Origin: Cheiracanthium punctorium
Taxonomy: Eukaryota; Arthropoda; Arachnida; Araneae; Cheiracanthiidae
Assembly (NCBI GenBank): GCA_038373885.1
Contig: JAWZYV010013138.1
Coordinates: forward strand, 124,001-188,000
Length of the DNA: 64,000 nt
Direction: 5' to 3'
Part shown: one piece after another, positions 34,727 through 45,960 of the stretch
Position numbering within the stretch: position 1 is the stretch's first letter
Layout: the number at the start of each line of letters is the position of its first letter
Notes under the pieces: generated by a model
What the model was told of the DNA's origin: nothing
Database searches by the model: none
Seen by the model: only the letters and a program-made list of their open reading frames with translations
Translations under genes and position numbers: made by a program

Positions 34727-36175
34727 ACGAGAGGCTGGGCAGAGCGGATTAAATTGCTCTCTGGCGATTTGGCGTGCAGTCAGACTCCTTTGGCAAGAGT
34801 CGTTTCTCCCGCTGTTATACACTGCACGCTAGGGGTTGCCGCCCGCACCGCAAGTTGATCCGCGAAAAACAGTAGAGCTTCCACATTCTTTTTCTGTTGC
34901 AGTATATTTACATACACTGCTATGGAATAGAAGTAAGGTGTCAGAGGGGGAGGGGGGTGGGTTTTTAAAAAGTACATATTTATTTTGCAATAAAAATAAT
35001 GGAAAATTGGGAAATTCAACGTTTGAGCATGAAATTTTATCTCGCAGTTATTTACAGTTTTCTTGTTATCTTTTTATTTTTTCTTAATGTTTTACTTCTT
35101 TCCCTTGTCTTGCCTTTGCCATTGGAAAAAAAAAAGACAAAACGTCATTGACAATACAAGAAATTTCCAGATTTCACCGTTCATTTTTTTTTTTTTTTTT
35201 TCCTGCTTTATACATAGACAATGTTTTGACTGAATTACAGTAAGTTGTATTTAAAACAAATAAGAAATCTTTTGCGGTTTAAAACAAAGTCAACAGTAAA
35301 AAAATTATCTAGAATTTGCTTTCTCATTTAATTTTAAGTTTTTAGCTATTTACCTTATTAATTTTTCACTGAAACAAAATGGTCCAAAGAAAGTCTTAAA
35401 AAATCGTTCTTGAATACGAATTAGTTTTTTCTTTCATTGAATTAGTAGTTTGTGCTTGATTAAAAGAATTTAGCATTTTATAAATATAGATTATATGTAA
35501 ATGAACTTTACACAAAGTTTAACATTTACTTTCTTACCGTTACAAAGACGAGCGGTTATTATTCTTTGTTGTTACACACATTATTGCTAGCCCATATTAA
35601 TCTTTCAGTATCCTACAAGAATCAGTAATGCAATTTTCGTCCTCGCTTCAATCTGCATCCATGGGAACATATAGGTTTAAACCCGAAGAGTTTATCTGCA
35701 TCTATAATCCATATCTATTAATTGCTAAAACCCCGGACTAAACATTTAATAAAGAAGGGTTTTCTCTAATCGTATGTAAATTCATACAAAAGCCAAATGA
35801 TGATTGCTTTTTAACTGTTCACTGTTTCTTTTTTATTTCCGTAACATATTACCTTCAAATCTAAAATTTTTTATTCATATTTAAATGCATGCATTTAAAT
35901 ATGAATAAAAATTTTAGATTTGTAATTTTAGACTGCAATTTTAAATGCATTAAAATATATATTTAGAACAATTAATCAACAAATAAAATAAAAAAATATT
36001 AGGAAAAGAATATGGAATTTCTAACTCTACTGTTTTTCGCGGATCAACTTGCGGTGCGGTCGGCAACCCCTAGCGTGCAGTGTATAACAGCGGGAGAAAC
36101 GACTCTTGCCAAAGGAGTCTGACTGCACGCCAAATCGCCAGAGAGCAATTTAATCCGCTCTGCCCAGCCTCTCGT
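34727..36175. mobile_element. Long-TIR non-autonomous element, copy A
   Basis: Its 151-bp TIRs (34727-34877 and 36025-36175) differ at one visible position and start ACGAGAGGCTGGGCAG. The interior is AT-rich and non-coding and carries a 67-bp palindrome (35856-35922). No clear TSD. Copy B at 37899-43763 is the same family. Confidence 0.88.
35856..35922. repeat. 67-bp palindrome centred on ATGCATGCAT (copy A)
   Basis: The arms are complementary except for a 1-nt indel. The same palindrome is conserved in copy B at 39952-40018, so it is part of the element's structure and may be a hairpin or protein-binding dyad. Confidence 0.85.
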
Positions 36176-36771
36176 TCTTAACGATGAACAGATGCGCCAG
36201 AGATGTTGGCGAGAATAAAATTCTGCATCTCGAGGACATTTGTTTATTACTTTGAAGGAGCAGAATTTGACAAATATAATTTGCGTTTAACATATATTTC
36301 TAGATATCAATATGTAGTATAGTGTGAGTGTGTGAAAATTAAACTTTTATATTAGTATTGATTGTGTGTCTTTATATATTTTACTTAAAGAAAATTACAG
36401 ATACATTTCTATTGTTTTAAAATATTTTTTACAGCTTTTATTAAATATAATCTTTTATTAAATATCATCATAGGCGTCTATAGAAACTTTTCTAAAGTAA
36501 GGGGAGGGTTAATTAAGAAAAAAAAACACTACCGGGAGGTGGAAATTTGGACTTGTAAGTTTCGATTTTGCTTTGTGATGCAGTTTTGTTTATAAGTCGA
36601 TACCATTCATGATGGAACAAAACCGCAGGTCTGATTACTCGCCAAATACAAGCTACCGAAACTTCCCATCCGATGACACTGCAACCCTAAGTTTCCCTCT
36701 CCAGGAATGGAGCAGTTTCATTGGCTGATCCAAATGTTGTGGTTGTATAAACACGGGCTAGTCATTGTGAA

Positions 36772-36800
36772 GACGCCTTCGCGCTGTACTAGCTGGAGAG
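36772..36800 (-). pseudogene. Tc1 E2 transposase, short bridging piece
   Basis: The minus strand reads ASTARRRLHN, which joins ALHARQPVV across element C. It matches the family segment between the HTH region and the DDE core. The next upstream piece ends GRRTS at about 43785; what lies between (36800-43785) is inserted. Confidence 0.7.
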
Positions 36801-37898
36801 AGCTTCTTCTAAGCTTCCAATACAATGTATTCGTAACAAAATTGTATTCCTCCGCGAGAGGAAGATGGAACCATTGGAGACCAAAAAAAGCAGACGAACC
36901 CTATGTAGATACATTGATTACGGCGATTGAATGACTATATTGAACTTTCTTCTTTACGAAAAACGATTGAGAAACGACAACGAAAGTAAAATTAAAAATA
37001 ACGGAACTCAAAAGAACGTACAGCATGCAACTGAACAATTTTCTTTTAAAGATAATATGTTTTTCACGTATATTTAATATCGCAGGTGTTAGTTTCGTTT
37101 TCGTATTTTCAATTCGGAGACGGATTAATGATATTTTGTGGGCGTTGGCGGTTAGTTGAAATTTATATCATATTACAAATAATATTTCTTAACATTTGAA
37201 TTACATTAGCTTTCAAATATAAACAAATAAAATATGCAATCGTTGCAAGACAATCAGTTGTTATATTGTATAATAATACAAATTAAAAAAAATAATTTAG
37301 GATACACATAGTTCTAAGTTAGCAATTAAACCATAAACGGTACAGATAAATGTTCCTTTTCTTCATTACTTCGCAATTAACCAAAATTATTAATCAAAAT
37401 ACACGGATCAAAGCAATACAAACAGAAACTGAAAACACAATTAAACAAACCATACTTTATAAATTTAAAAGGCCGATTTTCATTTTTCAACATTTATAAT
37501 ACATTATGTAAGAATATCAAAGAATTTTACAACCGTTTATACAATCGAAATAATTTTTTTTTGACATTCCAGATACATGAACATTACATCTGCCATACAG
37601 GTTCAACTGTAGTATGTGAAAAAAAAATAAATGCTAGTCCTGATGAAAGTATATTAAAAATAATTATTTAACCTGTGAAAAGTGACACTAGACTTCTTTA
37701 CATCTGACGTATTAGTGCAATCAGTAACACAACAGGCTACCATCTCTATTTTAAAACAAAGTTTTAGTAAAACAAAGCTCTATCACCATACAATAACAAG
37801 GGCTTCCCGCTAATCTTCTGGGCTCCAATCAAAAGAAAATAGTTCCGCGGCGGAAAGTTTCTGGAAACGCTATGTGCGTCGGTTGCTCTCGTCACTTT
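36800..37898. other. Unclassified insertion flank, non-coding
   Basis: This sequence separates two Tc1 E2 pieces together with element B. The frame at 36800-36934 (PKKADEPYVDTLITAIE) is not recognised. The rest is AT-rich. I could not find its own terminal repeats or TSD. Confidence 0.4.
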
Positions 37899-40432
37899 AC
37901 GAGACGCTGGGCAGGGCGGATTAAAGTGCTCTCTGGCGATTTGGCGTGCAGTCAGACTCCTTTGGCAAGAGTCGTTTCTCCCGCTGTTATACACTGCACG
38001 CTAGGGGTTGCCGCCCGCACCGCAAGTTGATCCGCGAAAAACAGTACAGCTTCCACATTCTTTTTCTGTTGCAGTATATTTACATACAGCATTTCAATAA
38101 TCCGTTTCTGTCACTGCTATGGAATAGAAGTAAGGTGTTAGAGGGGGAGGGGGGTGGGGTTTTTAAAAAGAACATATTTATTTATGCAATAACAATAATG
38201 GAAAATTCAACGTTTGAGCATGAAATTTTATCTCGCAGCTATTTACAGTTTTCTTGTTATCTTTTTATTTTTTCTTAATGTTTTACTTCTTTCCCTTGTC
38301 TTGCCTTTGCCACTGAAAAAGAAAAAAAAAAAAGGCAAAATGTCATTGACAATACAATAAATTTCCAGATTTCACCGTTCATTTTTTTTTTTTTTTTTCC
38401 TGTCTTTATACAAAGACAATGTTTTGACTGGTGTTGATAAGTGATTTTTAAGCGATATTAAACTTTAAAATTGGAACACATTTTAAGAAAGGCTGATCTA
38501 TGCAAACGAAATAGTTTTCCTGCTCTTTTCGATTTATAAATAGAGCGCTCAACGTTGCCTTACGCTGAGGCCTGTGTGGTGATTATGGATTGATACAATT
38601 TATGGGATCTGCATCAGTTATGTTTCATCAATTTTTCATTTCAAATAATTGCATTGCTTCCGCACTTTAGCATTGAAAGACTAAAGTTAGGAAGCAACGC
38701 TGGACGCATAAGGGGACTAGTCAATTTAAACATCCTAACTATCCTAATTTAAACATTGTAAAGTAGAGAGCCTGCAGGTCATGACTTGTAAAGTTCATTT
38801 CCATGTAAAATACATCTATTTTCATTTGTGTATTACATGAAGTCTGCTTTTAAAAAAATTACAAGCAAAAAATATTCATTAGAAAAGTGTGTTTAAAATA
38901 TCGGTTCTCCATTCTCTAAACCTAGCTGTGGGAATTTTCGATTAGAATAGAACGACCCCAGAATTTCTAACATTAAGATACTGTATAGGATAATTTAGGA
39001 TTTTGTTTGTTTAAAAAGAAACATACAAAATATAACAATTTTAAAAGCCAAAGTAACGGGGAAATAAGAACGAATGAATTTTAAAAGAACAGATAATTAA
39101 GACAAAAAAAATTTAAAAAATTATAATGCAATATATGGGATCTGCATCAATTATATTTCATCAATTCATTTCAAATGATTGAGTTTCTCATTTTTCCGAT
39201 TATTTAAAAACAGTCGAAAGCTCAGGTGATGCCCCCTCCATCACAGATCTACAGGGAGGGCACAAGGGTACGTGACGTGCTCCCACCCCCACCCTCAAAC
39301 GAACTAAGTTTATACTATATAGAAGATTGACTTGTTTTGTAAATTGAAGTTATTTCATAAGAAATCTTTTGCGGATTAAAACAAAGTCAACAGTAAAAAA
39401 TTATCAAGAATTTGCTTTCTCATTTAATTTTAAGTTTTTAGCTATTTACCTTATTAGTTTTTCACTGAAACAAAATGGTCCAAAGAAAGTCTTAAAAAAT
39501 CATTCTTGAATACGAATTAGTTTTTTCTTTTATTGAATTAGTAGTTTGTGCTTGATTAAAAGAATTTAGCATTTTATAAATATAAATTATATGTAAATGA
39601 ACTTTACACAAAGTTTAACATTTACTTTCTTACCGTTACAAAGACGAGCGGTTATTATTCTTTGTTGTTACACACATTATTGCTAGCCCATATTAATCTT
39701 TCAGTATCCTACAAGAATCAGTAATGCAATTTTCGTCCTCGCTTCAATCTGCATCCATGGGAACATATAGGTTTAAACCCGAAGAGTTTATCTGCATCTA
39801 TAATCCATATCTATTAATTGCTAAAACCCCGGACTAAACATTTAATAAAGAAGGGTTTTCTCTAATCGTATGTAAATTCATACAAAAGCCAAATGATGAT
39901 TGCTTTTTAACTGTCCACTGTTTCCTTTTTATTTCCGTAACATATTACCTTCAAATCTAAGATTTTTTATTCATATTTAAATGCATGCATTTAAATATGA
40001 ATAAAAATTTTAGATTTGTAATTTTAGACTGCAATTTTAAATGCATTAAAATGTATATTTAGAACAATTAATCAACAAATAAAATAAAAAAATATTAGAA
40101 AAAGAACATGGAATTTCTAACTCTACTGTTTTTCGCGGATCAACTTGTGGTGCGGGCGGCAACCCCTAGAGTCGGGGCCGCCGCGAAAGACGGTTTCTCT
40201 TCTATGGGCCCGGAACCTTACCGTTTACTACTCCGATGACGTCATGCTAAGCGATCTGGATCTACAGCTTTCTCTCCCGGTTAGGGAGAAATTCTCCTGT
40301 TTGGAACCCGTTTCTTGTCGAATTTCTACATTCCAAGTCCGCGACTTTCTAAGAAGCGCATTGCATTAATCGCAAATTCATAATTTAATTACCTATTTGA
40401 CAAATTTAGGAGAAAATTCAAGTAGCATACCA

Positions 40433-42502
40433 ATGGAGTTGGATCAAATAATGGAATTGCTTGAAAATTATATTAATATCAACGAATCCGAAAACAACAT
40501 CCAAAATTTAAAGTTCTTTCATGAACAAGTGTTATCTTCTCTTAATTTGTGTGCTCGAAGATACAGCTCTTTTATGCTCTCATGGGCATTCATTTTTTAT
40601 GTAAAATCGTCAGGATGTTATAAAGAGCTGCGTGAAGGTAACATTTTGTGTTTACCTAGTGAAAGGTATTTTAATTTTAAAAAACTTTCTTCTAATTTTT
40701 CACTGAACTCTTTCAGTAAATCAAAAGAATACGATAAATATTTGAGAACAAAAAGTGAAAAATCATGAATTAAATGTAAATTTATTAATTGATGAAATCA
40801 TAGTCAGACCATCAATAGACTTTGGGTCGAATTCGCTCAGTGGCATGAGCATAAATAAAAATTTAATTCAAGCCACTGGAATACAAACTTTTATGATTAC
40901 TTCATTGTACTCCAAAAACAAAGATGTTGTTGCTTTCGTTCCAGTTTGCAACATAACTGCAAATGAGCTTCACTCAATTACGAGAACTGTTATTGATATT
41001 ATCCAAAATAGTGGTTTCATAATAGCATCAATAATCACAGATAATAACAGAGTTAATCGAAATATGTTGAGTTCGTTATGCGGTGGAAACCTTGAAAGCT
41101 ATATTGTTAACCCAATTTATCCTACAAAGAAAATATTTTTACTTTTTGACAGTGTACACATTTTAAAATGCATACGCAATAATTGGATAAACCAGCAAAC
41201 AGAGAACACAACTCTTACATATGTGTCTTTTGAAAATCACGAAGAAATACTACACGCTCAACTAAGTGATTTGAGGGAGCTCCACTCAAAAGAAGAAAAC
41301 TCCATTGTGAAATACGCTCCGAAGTTAACGTCTAAAGCCTTATATCCGAGTAATTTAGAGCGTCAAAATGTTGCTCTGTGTTTACGAATTTTTCATGACA
41401 CAAATGTGAGTGCATTAAAGATGCAGAATGAAACACGTTTTCATGGAACCATACATTTTTTGGAAATAATAAATAAATGGTGGAAAATTATGAATATAAA
41501 AAATTTAGATGTGGTGATTATTTAGATTAGCAGCTGGATAACGATGCCATACCATTTTCCTCAACAAGTGATAGCCGATTATCATTCTTGGATAATTGTG
41601 TTAAATGGCTGGAAGCATGGCATAAATTAAAGGTTAATAGCAAACACCGGAAAAGTGGAAAATTATCTGAAGAGACATTTTTTGCTTTTATGCACACAAC
41701 TAAAGTTATAAAAGAGATAATATTACATCAACTCGATGAATTGAAAAGTAAGTATGTTTTAACTGGGAAATACCAAACTGATCCATTGGAAGTGCGATTT
41801 GGACAGTACCGACAGCTTAATGATGCAAATTATAATGTCACAGTACAACAGTTACTAAGATCAGATAAAAAAAAACTACGTGTTAAAAGCTTAATCGAAT
41901 TACATTCTTCTCAGTTTGGAAATTTTTCTATAACAAATTTTCTTTATGACTTTCATGAAGAGACTGAGGAAGCTGATTTGGATATGGATATTGATTTTAA
42001 AGGTATAGATTTTTTCTCTTTCTCTGAAGACGAAGAGAATAATATACCATTATTCATACTTATTTGTGGAGTATTTAAAGTCAAACAACAACTGCAGTGT
42101 ATATCGTGTTGCAATTCCATATCCACACACAAAAGAATGCTGTTTGAAGAAAATGAAGATATAGAAAAATATTTTATGTTTGTTGACAGAGGAAATTTAA
42201 CATATCCTCATTCAGATATGGTAAAAATATTTGTTGTTTGCTTTAAAATTTTTAAAGCACTCTTACAAGAAAGCAATGAAAATTTACTGCATCAAAAAAA
42301 CATTAAGAACATTTTGAAAATTGTCATCACTAAGAAACTGGATGAATTTGATGTGATGAACGGTTGCTGCTCAATTTGTAAAAGGCCAAAGATTGATTTG
42401 GGAGTGAAATGTATTCCATATTTTTTTAACACTTTTTTTAACAATTATTCAAACTTAAAAACGATACAGCATCACATAATAAAACAAGAAAACGAAAGCT
42501 AG
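40433..42502 (+). pseudogene. P-element / THAP9-like transposase, frameshifted
   Basis: Three collinear frames make one protein of about 690 residues. Segment 1 (to about 40756) has RRYSSFMLSWAFIFYVKSSG and LCLPSERYF, the P-transposase block before the RNase H fold. Segment 2 (to about 41520) has LLIDEIIVRP (first acidic residue region), TDNNRVNRNMLSSL and FDSVHILKCIRNNW (D..H..K..RN). Segment 3 (from about 41535, starting after an in-frame TAG) has QLDNDAIPFSS, NCVKWLEAW, and TDPLEVRFGQYRQ, the family's DPLE-FFG-R block, plus a C-terminal CCSICKR pair. The breaks are near 40756 and 41520. No N-terminal THAP zinc finger is seen in the 260 bp upstream; it could be in a lost exon. I chose the ATG at 40433. 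Confidence 0.85.
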
Positions 42503-43500
42503 CAATTCTTTCGTCAAATGCCAGCAGTTTGTGTGAATGAAATTTATAATTTGATGTTTTTATATATATCAGTATTATGTACATAATTTTTTTTATAGAG
42601 TTTCTAAAATTTTTATGATTCTAAGTCATCCGGATTATTTTTATCAACAATGTGTGAAACATAGTAAGTGCATTTTTCTTTCTAATAATTAATTTAATAT
42701 TTTAAGGTCTTAAATGTTTATGCCCTTTTTAAATATATTTGATATTATTATGCTCAAGAATAAAGAGCTTATCATGTAAATTCGTTCCTAAATTGCTGCA
42801 TAGGAAGTTTCAAAATTTGAGCGAGTTCTGTAAATATTCTGTTTAAAAAGTTAGTTTAATATCTGTACTTTTTACTTAAGTTTAATGCTTTCAACTGGAG
42901 CAATCAAGAGGAAAACATTTATTGTAGTAACATAATTAGTTTCAGAGCTAAATCATGCTCACTATTCTGAAATTCAATGTTGTGATAGTATTTTGTCGTA
43001 ATATAGAAATTTCTCGAAATGCTTTAGCACATTGAGAACCAAAATTTTACAAATATTTAAAATTAAGATTGTTAAAAATATGAATTAAAATATATCTGTT
43101 AGATATAAAAACTGCAAAATTGAAGTATATGCTTTACCATATAGTTTGAAGAATTCAAGTATTGAATCCTAAGTAAACGTAAACAGTATTATGATAATTA
43201 TTTTCATTTATTATCCAAATATTTTTAAAAAATATATGTATATTTTAAGCATATATAATTAGAATATAATTTTATAGCACACCAATTTAAATGAATCAAG
43301 TTGTCTAATATTTATTGTTGTTGTTATTATTACTATGCGAAAATAACTCATTAAATTATTTTTCATTTAAAGTGATGTATCCCTATTTTCTTTTTTGCTA
43401 AAAATATTTCTCCCATGAATGATGACAATTTTTTTTTCCAATCACCCTCACAGTGATTGCAGAAAAGAAAGAAAAAAAAAAACTACCGCCTTAACATTTA
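42503..43500. other. 3' non-coding part of the P element
   Basis: AT-rich, with no ORF. A candidate AATAAA lies at about 42760. Confidence 0.5.
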
Positions 43501-43784
43501 TTTAATTTCTTGTCTGATTACACAATTAAAAGGAACTGGGACTTAAGCAAGCGATTATTTAAAAGGACAGCGATGGCCAGAGCGATCGCTTACGGTCACG
43601 TGACAAAACCAGCGTTCCGGGCCCATGGAAGAGAAACCGTCTTTCGCGGCGGCCCCGCTAGAGTGCAGTGTATAACAGCGGGAGAAACGACTCTTGCCAA
43701 AGGAGTCCGACTGCACGCCAAATCGCCAGAGAGCACTTTAATCCGCCCTGCCCAGCGTCTCGTCTCCACTTTCCTCTGTGATGT

Positions 43785-43956
43785 TCTCCTCCCTGATGGT
43801 ACAGAGTGGTATGCAACAAATTGCGGCACAGAAATAGTTCGCCTCCTTCGGGTCGAAAGAGCTATAAAACGATCTGCTGCAGGTATTGTAGCTCGTGATC
43901 GGCCTGGAACATGACTTCTGGACACAGAAGCTTCGGTTTGATATTGATTCCAGAGA
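43785..43956 (-). pseudogene. Tc1 E2 transposase, N-terminal part
   Basis: The minus strand reads LWNQYQTEASVSRSHVPGRS, then RATIPAADRFIALSTRRRRT and VPQFVAYHSVPSGRRTS. This is the second HTH and linker (GRPR-like motif degraded to GRSR) of a Tc1 transposase. Its missing first residues (SVVHR and upstream) are found at 63618-63720, beyond the 19.6-kb insertion. Confidence 0.88.
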
Positions 43957-44334
43957 CGGTGGACCAGGGGTGGCTCCAATGGGGGGTCCGGGGGGGGGGC
44001 ACGGGCCCCTCCGTCGGGGAACTTGCGACCCCCCATCGGGGCTATTTGGTTAATTCGTCGGGGAATTTTCATAAGAAGAAATCTATATTTTAGCTGAGTT
44101 TTAATTTTGATTTTGCGATTTAAAAAAATTAATTTTGTACTTTTTAAATACACGTGAAAGGCAAATGAGTATTGCGAGATTGAAGCGGAAATGTTTACAT
44201 TTCTGGGAGATAGCTCATTGGGGGGGGGGGGGGGTATATTCCTCAGAACTTCTGAATAATGGCTAAAACTACTTTCTGTTTTCATTCATCTCTTATCTCT
44301 GCGATCCTTTTCATGTCGAAAAACGAATGTAGGA

Positions 44335-44460
44335 AAAAACGCCGCCGGAAAAAACGCCACCGGAAAAAACGCCACCTGGGAAAAACGCCGCCGGAAAAAA
44401 CGCCACCTGGAAAAAACGCCGCCGGATAAAACGCCGCCGGAAAAAACGCCACCTAAAAAG
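44335..44460 (+). repeat. GGAAAAAACGCCGCC minisatellite, left of an inverted pair
   Basis: Seven or so units of 16-18 bp (CCGGAAAAAACGCCGCC / CACC variants). The inverse array (GGCGGCGTTTTTTCC) is at 47765-47830, 3.3 kb away, so together they look like the ends of one element. Confidence 0.75.
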
Positions 44461-44764
44461 ATATTTGTTTAATAATTTATTTAAATACTTGAAAAAATTT
44501 CTTTTCTTTTGCAGAAAAGGGGGGGGGTATGAAGTTGAATTATCAGGTTTAATGTACTTTGTTTTCCAGAAATGGGGGAAGACACATTTCTAATTGAATA
44601 ATTCATTTTGTGTATAATTTGGTAGGCGTTAGGAAGGGGGGAGGGGGATAGACTTTCCTAAAAAGATTTCGGTTTCCGCTATAAAAAAAAAATAGATTTC
44701 CAATTACTTAACAGTAAATGAAGCTTTTAGGGAGCTATGACCCCAAAAAACCATTCAGGTACAC

Positions 44765-44942
44765 CAGTAGCGTAGCCAAGGGGGGGGGGATAGGGGGGGT
44801 CATACCACCCCCTCATGATGAATTTTTTGCCATACAAAATGTATATTCTTCACTCCCTTATCACAGCAAATATGCATATATGTGAGTTGCAGTAGTCGTA
44901 ACGCCCCCCCCCCCCCATGAAAAGTTCCTGGCTACGCCACTA
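44765..44942. mobile_element. hAT-like MITE with G/C tracts, 8-bp TSD (7/8)
   Basis: The ends CAGTAGCGTAGCCAAGG and, inverted, TAGTGGCGTAGCCAGGA are flanked by AGGTACAC (44757-44764) and AGGTACGC (44943-44950). A G9 and a G7 run lie near the left end and a C14 run near the right. Confidence 0.8.
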
Positions 44943-45129
44943 AGGTACGCTGATGACATAGAAGTGTTAAGATTTCAAAGAAATAAATCCTTGTTAAATA
45001 GGGATTTTAATTAACACATAGGTGTGCGTGTGTGGGTGGGGGCGGGGGATAAGGGTTTATTTTTTTCTTGTTTAAATGGTTTTTTTTTTTGGCATATCAA
45101 ATGAATTTTGACTTTTCTTACTGAAGTGC

Positions 45130-45310
45130 GTTTTAAGAATTACCCCCTCCCTCCTCAACCGCCACCAACCAAGGGCGGAGGAGGCGACCGCCCCCCCCCC
45201 CGAGAAGAAAGAAATTAATGTAAAAGATCCTATTGGATGTATATGTCAATCTTCTAACTAACCGCCCCCACCGACAAACTAACCCCCCCCCCCTCCGACA
45301 AACTTGCAAT
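45130..45310. repeat. C/G-tract low-complexity patch
   Basis: Runs of C9-C12 alternate with GGGCGGAGGAGGCGACCG. The left part resembles the CAAGGGCGG end of a hAT-like MITE, but no opposite end was found. The minus-strand frame here is not a gene. Confidence 0.5.
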
Positions 45311-45892
45311 AATCCGTCAAACAAAACCACTTGTTCAAGGTTAAACGAAAATTCCGTTTTTACAGAACAGTGAGAACACTCAAGGTCAAAGGAGAATTCC
45401 AAAAATAGCATTCGGCCCCTACTGTTTTGACCATTAGACAAAGAGGTAAGATATACATGTCCTGGGGGTCAAAAAAGAACAAAGCGGAGGTAGAGGATCT
45501 CGCAGAGGCTTTTTTCTTCTTTTTTTTGGAATCATGTCACAACTACTTATGACTATGTTAAAACTCCGAAAATCCCAAAAGAAAAATGGGCGAAAAAGTG
45601 ATAAATCTTTGAAAAGCATTCTCGTGTAGATAAATTGAACATTCATTTATAAAATGACTACGCAATTTATAAATATTTGTACAAGTTATTAATATACCAA
45701 TTATTTTATTTGTAAAAAAGTGTATCAGTTGTATTCCTTTTTTTTTTCAGCAAATAACTATCTGATTTTTATTCATAGGAAGAAACATTAAATAACTTTT
45801 TAAAAGGTAATAGTTTATTGGATGTGATTTAGAATTTAAATTTTTAAACGAGTTCAAATTTTTAAAAAATTTTCTAGTTTAAAACTTTGTTT

Positions 45893-45894
<2 letters not shown>

Positions 45895-45927
<33 letters not shown>

Positions 45928-45960
45928 TATTGTTATTATTTATTATTATTATTTATAGTG
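45895..45960. repeat. (ATT)n microsatellite
   Basis: About 20 near-perfect ATT units with two interruptions (TTTATTGTT). Confidence 0.9.

Larger units (their letters stand above)
34605..36762. mobile_element. TIR element C, perfect 9-bp TSD, inserted in Tc1 E2
   Basis: The ends ACTAGCCCGTGTTTGTACAA and, inverted, ACTAGCCCGTGTTTATACAA match for about 75 bp. The flanking 9-bp direct repeat CATTGTGAA is perfect (34596-34604 and 36763-36771). Removing the element restores an unbroken Tc1 reading frame across the join (RRRLHNAALHARQ). It contains long-TIR element A (34727-36175); without A it is about 0.7 kb and non-coding. The 9-bp TSD suggests a Mutator-like class. Confidence 0.85.
40173..43657 (+). 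mobile_element. P-element-type transposon, 3.5 kb
   Basis: TIRs of about 44 bp begin CGGGGCCGCCGCGAAAGACG at both ends, with about one mismatch over the first 40 bp. The flanking direct repeat is CTAGAGT (40166-40172 and 43658-43664): 7 bp seen, against the 8-bp TSD usual for P elements, so one flanking base may have changed. The empty site is visible in copy A (CCCTAGCGTGCAG at the matching TIR position). It encodes a P/THAP9-like transposase pseudogene and lies within the right TIR of copy B. Confidence 0.88.
37899..43763. mobile_element. Long-TIR element, copy B, carrying a P element
   Basis: Same TIRs as copy A, starting ACGAGACGCTGGGCAGGG, at 37899 and ending at 43763. The right TIR is split by the P element (40173-43657). 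The interior matches copy A (38114-38440 and 39350-40150), with an additional block of about 900 bp (38445-39345) that A lacks. The 67-bp palindrome recurs at 39952-40018. The flanks CGTCACTTT (37890-37898) and CTCCACTTT (43764-43772) match at 7 of 9 positions, a possible 9-bp TSD. No transposase of its own. Confidence 0.82.

Noticed and set aside
37764..37994. Frame continuing the Tc1 E2 protein at the left flank of element B (KVTRATDAHSV...)
   Set aside because: It joins in frame across B but does not resemble the expected Tc1 segment, which is instead found at 36772-36800; it belongs to the unclassified insertion.
43510..43914. 134-residue plus-strand ORF
   Set aside because: It crosses the P-element end, the long-TIR end and the antisense of the Tc1 fragment; it is a shadow of these.
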